From an uncultured Rhodospirillales bacterium (GTDB lineage: Bacteria > Pseudomonadota > Alphaproteobacteria > Azospirillales > Azospirillaceae), in contig CAIYNU010000023.1 in NCBI GenBank assembly GCA_903927615.1, positions 48,529-112,528 of the forward strand: a stretch of DNA of 64,000 nucleotides. The letters are read 5' to 3'. Numbering within the stretch: position 1 is the stretch's first letter; each line of letters begins with the position of its first letter. The notes beneath the pieces are model-generated. The model made no database searches. It saw nothing but the letters and a program-made list of their open reading frames with translations, and was not told the origin of the DNA. Of this stretch, positions 35,436 through 42,905 are shown in pieces. A program made the position numbers and the translations under genes.

Positions 35436-36785
35436 TCACTCTCCCGCGTCCAAGGTCACGGCCCGGGTGTGGCGCCCGGCCGGCGAGACCTCTTCCGCCA
35501 TCCAGGGGCGCGGCACCCCGCCCAAGTCTTCCGCCGCCGCCAGACCGGACGCCAGGCCGTCCTCGTGGAAGCCGTAACCGGTCCAGGCCCCGACAAACCA
35601 AGTTCTCCGCCGTCCCTGAAGGGTGCCGATCAGCGGTTGCGCGGCAATCGCCGACGCATCCAGGATCGGGTGGTCGTAGGAGAACTCGGCGATAACCGAC
35701 TCGTCCTGCGGGGGCAACAGCGGATTAAGGGTCAAGAACAGGGGCCGACGCGGGTCGATGGGCTGGAGCCGGTTCATCCAGTAGGTGACCGAAACCCGGT
35801 CGGCCGGATCGGCGCTCCCGCGCGCGAGATAATTCCAACTTGACCATGCCGCCTTTCGCCTCGGCATCAGGGCCGCATCCCGATGCAACACGGCCCGGTT
35901 GGGTTGAAAGCGAAAGGCCCCGAGGACACGGCGCTCTGCGCCATCGGCATCGGCTAGCAGGGCCAGGGCCTGATCGGCATGGCAAGCCACCACCACCTGA
36001 TCGAAGCGTTCGCTTGCCCCCGCGCCGTCACGGACCGTCACCCCGGCTTCGTCACGGATAATGGCGACGGCCGGGCGTCCCAGTCTCAGCTCTCCCGCGA
36101 CCGCGGCGATCAGACGATCGACATAGGTTCTGCTGCCGCCGGCCAGGGTCCGCCATTGCGGTCGGTTGGCGAGGCGGATGAGGCCGTGGTTCTCGCAAAA
36201 TCGCACAAAGCTTTGGGCGGGAAATCCCATCACTTCGCCCACCGGGGCGGACCAAATGGCGGCGGCCATCGGCATCAGATGGTCGCGGGCGAAGCGGGGC
36301 CCGTAGCCCCGTTGGCGGAGGTAATCCCCGATCGTCACTTGGCCGGCCGTCGCGTCGGTCAGCAAGGCCGGTGCCTCCCGGTAGAAACGCAGGATGTCGC
36401 GGATCATCCGGTAGAAGGACGGGCGCAGCAGATTGCTTTTTTGGGCAAAAAGGCTGGCGAGGGTGTTGCCGGCGTATTCAAGCCGGCCGCCGTCGATGCT
36501 GACCGAGAAGGACATCTCGCTGGCCACGGTCGCGACGCCGATCATGTCGAAAAGGCGGATCAGGTTCGGGTAGGTCGCATCGTTGTAGACGATGAAGCCG
36601 GTGTCGACCGCGACCGGCTCATACCCTTCACCGCCCGGAACGATCACGGTATTGGCGTGACCTCCGGGGCGAGCCTCCCGTTCGTACAACGTGACCTGCC
36701 GGCTGCGCGACAGCAACCATGCCGCCCCCAGCCCGGCGATTCCCGAGCCGATCACGGCGACACGCGGCCGACGGGGCGGCGTCAC
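35436..36785 (-). CDS. FAD-dependent oxidoreductase (amine-oxidase type, cfa operon)
   Basis: RVAVIGSGIAGLGAAWLLSRSRQVTLYEREARPGGHANTV...VDTGFIVYNDATYPNLIRLFDMIGV. Confidence 0.92.
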   Translation of the reverse strand: MTPPRRPRVAVIGSGIAGLGAAWLLSRSRQVTLYEREARPGGHANTVIVPGGEGYEPVAVDTGFIVYNDATYPNLIRLFDMIGVATVASEMSFSVSIDGGRLEYAGNTLASLFAQKSNLLRPSFYRMIRDILRFYREAPALLTDATAGQVTIGDYLRQRGYGPRFARDHLMPMAAAIWSAPVGEVMGFPAQSFVRFCENHGLIRLANRPQWRTLAGGSRTYVDRLIAAVAGELRLGRPAVAIIRDEAGVTVRDGAGASERFDQVVVACHADQALALLADADGAERRVLGAFRFQPNRAVLHRDAALMPRRKAAWSSWNYLARGSADPADRVSVTYWMNRLQPIDPRRPLFLTLNPLLPPQDESVIAEFSYDHPILDASAIAAQPLIGTLQGRRRTWFVGAWTGYGFHEDGLASGLAAAEDLGGVPRPWMAEEVSPAGRHTRAVTLDAGE

Positions 36786-37273
36786 AGCGTGGGCCCCGGT
36801 TGCGCCAAGGCCGTTTGAACGGCTTGTGTCGGCGGTTCGGCATCGGGTGTTACGCCGGATACGAACCAGCCGAGCAGGTTGCCATCCCGCCCCATCAAGA
36901 GCTTGTGAAAATTCCAGCGGGGAACCTCACTCTCTTCCGTGCGCCGGGCCGCCCGGCGATACAGGGGAAAGGCCCCGGGACCCGAGACCGCGTGTTTAGC
37001 CAGCATGGGAAAATTTACCCCGTAGGTGGTTTGGCAAAAGCCGTTGATCCTGGATTCAGAGTCGGGCTCTTGCGCGCTGAAGTCGCGTGATGGTACGCAG
37101 AGCACCACCTGACCGGTCAACGGACCGGGATCACGGGGTTGGCCGTCGATTCCGGGAAGAGGCCCGTCATGCCAGTTCAGCTTCGCGCCCGGTCGAGCTT
37201 CACCAGGGCTCGGTGACGGTCTGAAAAAAGCAACGATACCGGCAAGAAAAACCAATACCTTACGAAAGATCAT
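36782..37273 (-). pseudogene. Glutathione-peroxidase-like ORF lacking the catalytic segment
   Basis: SP-like MIFRKVLVFLAGIVAFF; LNWHDGPLPGIDGQPRDPGPLTGQVVL joined directly to CVPSRDFSAQEPDSESRINGFCQTTYGVNFPMLAKHAVSGPGAFPLYRRAA...PRWNFHKLLMGRDGNLLGWF; canonical VNVAS(C/U)GFTPQY block absent. Confidence 0.75.
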
Positions 37274-37541
37274 CTGTTCGGAATCCTCAGCCGGGCAACA
37301 AAGTCCCCTCCGGTATTCCTGCACCATGTAGAATTCGTAAACCATTCGTCAACCGCGATTCCGGGCGCGCGTGATCTTGCCCCTGTGCCGCGCCGGATCG
37401 CCTCGACCCCGGTCACGAGGCCACTCCAGGCCCCGAGCGCCGGTCAGGTCATCGACCTGTCCGCCCGCGCTCGATTACCGCCGGCTTCCATGACGAACTC
37501 CATTGCAACGTGCGGACGCTGTCAGGAATGGCGTTGTTACC

Positions 37542-37665
37542 CTAGTGTTGTGAAGGAGACGATTCATTCCTGACGATCGTGTCGAGAGCACAACACAACA
37601 CATTGAACCAGCACGTGTTCCGGCCCAAACGGGGTAGGAATGGTCCGTTGGAGTCGGAACACGAG
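37542..37665 (-). repeat. MITE-like dispersed repeat, copy 2 (inverted)
   Basis: Reverse complement closely matches 1172-1294; one terminus mutated to CTCGTGTTCCG. Confidence 0.8.
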
Positions 37666-38216
37666 CGACTATCGTCGACCACACCTTTAGTATCAGATCG
37701 ACGGTGAGAACCGTTGGCTTGCGATACGGCTGGCGCCGAGGAGCAAGCGTGACATGGCGGTAGACGTTGCGCCGGGGCGGGGGCCGCCCGGCCCTTCGGA
37801 ATACGCTTTTCACAACAGCCTTTTGCCCCCCTCAAGACCGTTTAAACTCCGTTCATTTTGAATATTGAGAATGGGATGATCCGGTAAAGCATAATTGTTC
37901 AGGTCGGGGCTCCCCAGTCTGTGACTAAGGGTGGGGAGGGGTGAGACGCAGGAAAACCATTACAAAGAACGAATAATTTAGTGCATTGCTCGTAACGACA
38001 TAAAATATTACGAATAATGGCCGAAAATACTGCTATTGATATAGGCCATCCCCCTGATCTTCCCGCTACGTTACGACACGACATCTGCCTGAAGGTCCGG
38101 TGAAGAGGGGGCATCTGCGGATAAACTGAGGAGCACCTTCCGGAACCCCCGCCGCTTTTTCGGCCTTGCCTTTGGAGCGACTTGGCTTTACAAACAAGAC
38201 AACCCGATCACCGGGC

Positions 38217-38292
38217 GCTGCCTTAGCTCAGTCGGTAGAGCAGCTGATTCGTAATCAGCAGGCCCGCGGTTCGAGTCCGCGAGGCAGCACCA
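38217..38292 (+). tRNA. tRNA-Thr (anticodon CGT), CCA encoded
   Basis: GCTGCCT TA GCTCAGTCGGTAGAGC A GCTGATTCGTAATCAGC AGGCC CGCGGTTCGAGTCCGCG AGGCAGC A CCA folds as a cloverleaf. Confidence 0.95.
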
Positions 38293-38310
38293 TTCTTTCA
38301 AGGGGTTAGC
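38268..38310 (+). repeat. attL: 43-bp direct repeat at the tRNA-Thr 3' end
   Basis: GGTTCGAGTCCGCGAGGCAGCACCATTCTTTCAAGGGGTTAGC, identical at 41644-41686. Confidence 0.9.
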
Positions 38311-38822
38311 GGACAGGCGGTGACAGCCACGGCATCACGGATAGCCACCGGGTAGCCACGCGGACGAAAGTTGCCTCTCGCGGGCCTGCTCCGAGCTTCT
38401 GACCGCGACAGCCCGCCGCACCCCGAAACTCGCCCGATTGCACCCGCCGCGCCGACACCAAAAACCCCGCCGCGGTTTCCCGGGCGGGGCTGGTGGTGAG
38501 CGAGATCGACGGGCTGATCAGGAAGCGACGCCGGCCCGACGAAGGCCCTCAGCAGACGGTAAAACTTCGGACCTTTGCCGCTTACTCGATCCTTCTCTAG
38601 TTTTGACTCGCTTATTTTTAGGATAAAGGGGCTTCGCGCGTTTTGACGAACTCGTCATCTGTTTGGACGGTCAAATAATGAGTGGCGTAGTCATTTCTTG
38701 CTGGCTTAGCCGTCGGAGCCTCTTGCGATATGTCGCATGTGCCACGACGATTACTCATCGCGGCGTATCGAGGCTCAACATGATGGATGTTTCTGGATTT
38801 CCGAAACTCAACAACTCAACGT

Positions 38823-39460
38823 TTACTTGTTCACTTTTTTGTTTACTTTCCGGGGGCGGTGCGGCTGCCTTGCCGTTCCTGCCCAAGCACCAAAGGCTTT
38901 GTTCCAAGTCCGGGTCTGTGTGCCGGGGAACCGTTTCATGAAGTCTGTTACAATGACTTTCTTGACTCGACGGGCGCCGTTCGCCTCGTATCCGTTCGCT
39001 TCTAGCCATTGTTGATATTCGGCCTGTGCGTTTGAAGTATTCCCGGCAGTTTTCGGCTTGTCGTCCGACACAGGCTGTTGCTGCGGATCAATGATTGCGT
39101 TGCAGGCTGGCTTAGATGGTTCCCATATGGCGAGTATCTCTGGTATGTCCAAAATATCAACATCAATCGAAGCGATAACGTGTGGACATCCTGCCGACGT
39201 TCAAAGAAAAGCGCGTCCTCTGTTGGTGCATCCGTTGTCTGGACTGGTAACACCCGGCGTTCTTCCTCCGTTGCACTTTCAGGGAGCGGTTCTCCGGGGT
39301 TGCCCCAACTCACCGTATATTCAAGCCATTGGGGTTTAAGCGGAATTGTTCTCCCGTTTACCTTACATTGAGCAAAAACCTGCCCGCGCATGATACGGAT
39401 TTTAAGGTCATCCCAAGAGATAACTTCGAGGGCTTTTGATATCGGAATGAATTTCTGCAT
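38823..39460 (-). pseudogene. Frameshifted accessory gene of the integrative element
   Basis: MQKFIPISKALEVISWDDLKIRIMRGQVFAQCKVNGRTIPLKPQWLEY...ERRQDVH in one frame, continues HVIASIDVDILDIPEILAIWEPS...QAEYQQWLEANGYEANGARRVKKVIVTDFMKRFPG in another; shift at CCACACG. Confidence 0.7.
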
Positions 39461-39527
39461 GATAGCACCAGGGAAGCGTGGTGCGGTGTCCACGCTTTTC
39501 GGATGGCCGTCTATCCCCGCCAATTGG

Positions 39528-39884
39528 TCAAACCGCCCGCCGTCCAAGTCCTTCAGCCATGAGCGTGACGGCTAAGGTGTTGAGGGACACGCCTTCGGTT
39601 TTGGCGCGTTCGGCAAGGCGGCGGTGTAGCGACTTCGGGGTACGCACAACCCACTTGCCAGACCATGCCGAATTGTCCGGGGCTGTTGGTTGGGGAATGC
39701 GGTCGCCGTGCAACCGCGCCGTTTCGATCCAGGATCGCACCGCGTCGGCCGCTTCAAACAGTGCTTTTTCTGGCGTTTCCCCATCGGCGACGCACCCGGG
39801 GAGATCAGGAAATTCCACCAGCCAACCACCACCATCGGCATCGGAAAGCGGCCGGACCGTAAAGGGGTATTTCAGGTCATTCAT
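39528..39884 (-). CDS. hicB: HicB-like antitoxin (type II TA)
   Basis: YPFTVRPLSDADGGGWLVEFPDLPGCVADGETPEKALFEAADAVRSWIETA plus C-terminal RHH-like KSLHRRLAERAKTEGVSLNTLAVTLMAEGL. Confidence 0.9.
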   Translation of the reverse strand: MNDLKYPFTVRPLSDADGGGWLVEFPDLPGCVADGETPEKALFEAADAVRSWIETARLHGDRIPQPTAPDNSAWSGKWVVRTPKSLHRRLAERAKTEGVSLNTLAVTLMAEGLGRRAV

Positions 39885-40122
39885 CGCTTTCGCCTCCCAG
39901 ACTGTCGATCAGCGCGACAAACAGACGGACGTAAACCGGCTTGACGGGCTTGTGGGCTGGTACCGTAACCTTGTCGCCACCAGGCGCTCGAAACGTGACA
40001 TGACTGGTTCCGGGTTGTTCCCATGCGACGCCGTGACGCCTTGCCACCGTCTTCAGGTCATCAATCCTCCAGTCACGCGGGTTGGCGCGCATCCCGGCAA
40101 GCGTCTTGGCCGCGGTCGTCAT
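39877..40122 (-). CDS. hicA: HicA-like toxin
   Basis: NPRDWRIDDLKTVARRHGVAWEQPGTSHVTFRAPGGDKVTVPAHKPVKPVYVRLFVALI; GTSH catalytic His; 8-nt overlap with hicB. Confidence 0.88.
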   Translation of the reverse strand: MTTAAKTLAGMRANPRDWRIDDLKTVARRHGVAWEQPGTSHVTFRAPGGDKVTVPAHKPVKPVYVRLFVALIDSLGGESDE

Positions 40123-40156
40123 CCTCTGTCGTGGCCTTTCACATGATGACAAATCT

Positions 40157-40174
40157 AGTATCGTTGGCGATACT
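40157..40174. promoter_or_regulatory. 18-bp palindrome upstream of hicAB (candidate HicB operator)
   Basis: AGTATCG-TTGG-CGATACT, perfect 7-bp arms, 34 bp upstream of the hicA start. Confidence 0.5.
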
Positions 40175-40192
40175 GCGCAAGCCCTATGGGGA

Positions 40193-41458
40193 TCATCCCC
40201 GCTTGCGTCCACTCTCCGCAAGCTTGACCACGTTGCCGGCAGTCGTCCGCCCTTCAATCACCCCCATGACGTGCCGTTCCCAAGCTTCCAAGGCACGGCG
40301 CCGCTCTTCGAGGTAACCAAACCGATTGTAGGTGGCGGCAACGCCTTGGATGGCGCCAGTCTTATGGTTGAGGATGGCGTCGGCGACATGCGGGTGGATA
40401 CCGAGCCGAGCCATGCCGGTGGTTGCGGTGCGGCGTAAATCGTGGAAGGTCCAACCCGGCATCGGTTCGGCGTTACCAGCTTTGGCTCGGGCTTCGGCAA
40501 TCGCGGCATCCAAGCGGCTCTTGGCGCGCGATAGCCCGGACATTGCCGTCATGCCGGTTGTGCTGAACACGTAGGGGCAGCCCGTCAGCCGATGAACGCC
40601 TTGCAACGCCGCAACGGCCGTCGCCACCAATGGAACCTCGTGCCCCCGTTTATTCTTCGTCCGCTCGCCCGGCAGCGTCCAGTTGGCGCTGTCCAGATCG
40701 AGTTCGTCCCAACGCATTGACACCACCTCGTCACGCCGTTGCGCGGTGAGGATCAACAGCTTGACCACGGCTTTCCAGTTTCCGCCGATGGCTTCGGCCG
40801 CACGCCACACTTCGGCGAGTTCGTCATCGTCAAGTACCCGCTCCCGAGCCTTGGCAGCACCCGGCGGCTTGATGCCAGCGCATGGGGTTGCTGTGATGTA
40901 GCCGCGTTCAATGCACCAGTTGAAGAACTTGCGGACATAGGCCAGCGTCCGGTTCGCCATGATCGGGCCGCGTTCGGCTATAGCGTCAATCAAGCGGACG
41001 ATATCTTGCCGAGTGACTTCCTCAACAGGCTTTGAACCGAACGCCGGATAAACATCGTTGCGGAACACCCGCTCGGTTTCCTGCCAACTCTTCTGACGAG
41101 CCTTGCAGTATTTCTCGATGAAGGCCGTTGCGATTTGCTCAACCGTCGTTCCTTCTTTCCGGCGGGCGTCCGTCTTCTCTGCGGCTGGATCACGCCCGGC
41201 AGCCACCAGCCCAAGAATGCGCTTGGCTTCGTCCCGAGCCGTGTCCGGCGTCCAAGGGCTGCCATGCTGCCCGATGGTCACGCGCCGCTTGGGTGCAGCC
41301 CTGCCACCAGCACCGGGCCGATACTCGACGATGTAAGACTTGGAACCGGCCGGGGTGACGATCATGCCGAAGCCTGCCAGGTCGGTGTCGGTGACGAACA
41401 ACCGGCCATCGGTCGCCACCAGGGAGTCAACAGCCCGTTTCGTGATCTTGACCTTCAT
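40193..41458 (-). CDS. Tyrosine-type integrase (DUF4102/P4-like)
   Basis: MKVKITKRAVDSLVATDGRLFVTDTDLAGFGMIVTPAGSKSYIVEYR...LILTAQRRDEVVSMRWDELDLD...TFHDLRRTATTGMARLGIHPHVADAILNHK. Confidence 0.95.
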   Translation of the reverse strand: MKVKITKRAVDSLVATDGRLFVTDTDLAGFGMIVTPAGSKSYIVEYRPGAGGRAAPKRRVTIGQHGSPWTPDTARDEAKRILGLVAAGRDPAAEKTDARRKEGTTVEQIATAFIEKYCKARQKSWQETERVFRNDVYPAFGSKPVEEVTRQDIVRLIDAIAERGPIMANRTLAYVRKFFNWCIERGYITATPCAGIKPPGAAKARERVLDDDELAEVWRAAEAIGGNWKAVVKLLILTAQRRDEVVSMRWDELDLDSANWTLPGERTKNKRGHEVPLVATAVAALQGVHRLTGCPYVFSTTGMTAMSGLSRAKSRLDAAIAEARAKAGNAEPMPGWTFHDLRRTATTGMARLGIHPHVADAILNHKTGAIQGVAATYNRFGYLEERRRALEAWERHVMGVIEGRTTAGNVVKLAESGRKRG

Positions 41459-41643
41459 CGCCCTGTCCCTCCGGCCCGTGGCTATCTGAAGAACTGGATA
41501 GCCACCGGGTAGCCACGCGGCATCAAAGAGCCGATAACAGAATGCAACAGAATGTGGCTGAGATCAAGGGATTGTGTGGCTGTCTGCTATCCGGTGGCAC
41601 CCGGTGAAACAGCCGACAGCTGATTCATAATCAGCGGGTCAGG

Positions 41644-41686
41644 GGTTCGAGTCCGCGAGGCAGCACCATTCTTTCAAGGGGTTAGC
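41644..41686 (+). repeat. attR: 43-bp direct repeat (partial tRNA-Thr 3' end)
   Basis: Identical to 38268-38310; preceded by GCTGATTCATAATCAGC, an anticodon-arm-like sequence. Confidence 0.9.
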
Positions 41687-41903
41687 TGGTGATGGCTAAG
41701 CCCTAATTTTTTGCTCAACAACCACCAAGCAACCACGCGATCGAGGAATAGAGAGGAATCGGGAGGGAATAATGGGACGGTTGATTCGGTGCGCTGGGGC
41801 GATGGCCTCTTTATCCAGTGCCGAAACAGCGATTGGCCTCCCATCCAAGTGACTGATCCATATCGCTGACAGTCGACCCGATCAAGGCTTGACGTTTTCC
41901 CTG

Positions 41904-42050
41904 ATGATCCTGGGGGCGCCGTGCAGTGATGCCGACATCTCGGGCATGCCACGGGTGATCGACGGTGACACCATCGTCATCGGTGAGCCCCATATCCAGC
42001 TCTGGGGCATCGACGCCCTCGGGAACGTTTCTGATGGGCTTCTGAATTGA
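41904..42050 (+). pseudogene. Truncated thermonuclease (SNase) fragment
   Basis: SDADISGMPRVIDGDTIVIGEPHIQLWGIDALGNVSDGLLN-stop: VIDGDTxxIGxxxIxLWGIDA motif then truncation. Confidence 0.65.
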
Positions 42051-42315
42051 TAGGCTTCCCGGTTTGATCAATCATCTTCAATTTCAGCGGCACTAAATTC
42101 AATGTTTCCATCAATTGATACTGAATTCATGCGCGCTTCGAGGCGCGCTATCCGCCGACTGATATCAGCATCGCCAATCTTAACCTCTAATGGCGACGTT
42201 GCGATCACTGCTAACGAATTGTTCGGCGATCTGATCGGATACATCTCGCACAAATGTCAGACCAGCAGCTCTATCAGCATATGATGCCGGCCAACCGTTG
42301 AACATAGCACTTACA

Positions 42316-42549
42316 TCAGGGGCTGCCCGCGCTAGCCCCGAAACACGAACAAATCGCCGGCATCCGCACCTGGCCGCCATTCCCCACCGTCACCTGAGCA
42401 AAACCGGCTTCCCGGGAAAATCTCCCCGAGACCCCACGCAACTCGTCACGCCACCGGTAAATCTGCCCGCTGTTCACATCCGCCCGCTTCTGATCGGTAC
42501 TCCAGTGGCGCCGACGTTCAACGCCCGAAATAACCTCCACCCCCGCCAT
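42316..42549 (-). pseudogene. IS66-family Orf1 (TnpA) remnant with internal deletion
   Basis: VEVISGVERRRHWSTDQKRA-DVNSGQIYRWRDELRG...GFAQVTVG; the central HTH segment expected between KRA and DVNSGQ is missing. Confidence 0.75.
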
Positions 42550-42715
42550 AGCACCGTCCCTTGTAGCGCTGCAAACGACACTGCTTGCAGCACGGCAAAT
42601 CTACCGTGCGTCCGAATGGCTGCGGAACGCGGCCTTTACCGTAGGCATACGAACAACCCTCGAAACCGTTAAAACCAGTGTCAAGACGCTCCAACCCAAA
42701 AATCCCACGACTTCC

Positions 42716-42905
42716 ATGTGCGGTCGTGCGCCCCAGCACCGTCAGTTCTCGGAGATTGTGCGGCGCTTCGGGCCGCTGGTGAGTCGCGCCACGCCGAACC
42801 TCCCCCTCGCTACAATGCAGCTCCGCGGGAGACGCTCCCGGTGGTTCGCCAGGACCCCGATGTCGGCGGGGACGGGGGCCGCCCGTTCATCATCATCAGA
42901 ACAGC
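42716..42905 (+). pseudogene. Truncated, frameshifted SRAP (YedK/HMCES-like) fragment
   Basis: MCGRAPQHRQFSEIVRRFGPL... then, in another frame, PPRYNAAPRETLPVVRQDPDVGGDGGRPF; catalytic MCGR and PRYNxAP signatures. Confidence 0.7.

Larger units (their letters stand above)
38268..41686. mobile_element. Integrative element of ~3.4 kb in tRNA-Thr(CGT) (integrase, HicAB, frameshifted gene)
   Basis: Flanking 43-bp att repeats, tyrosine integrase near attR, internal 25-bp direct repeats, TA module. Confidence 0.88.

Noticed and set aside
42298-42672. 124-aa plus-strand ORF over the IS66 remnant
   Set aside because: Proline/arginine/threonine-rich noise antisense to a recognisable IS66 Orf1 fragment.
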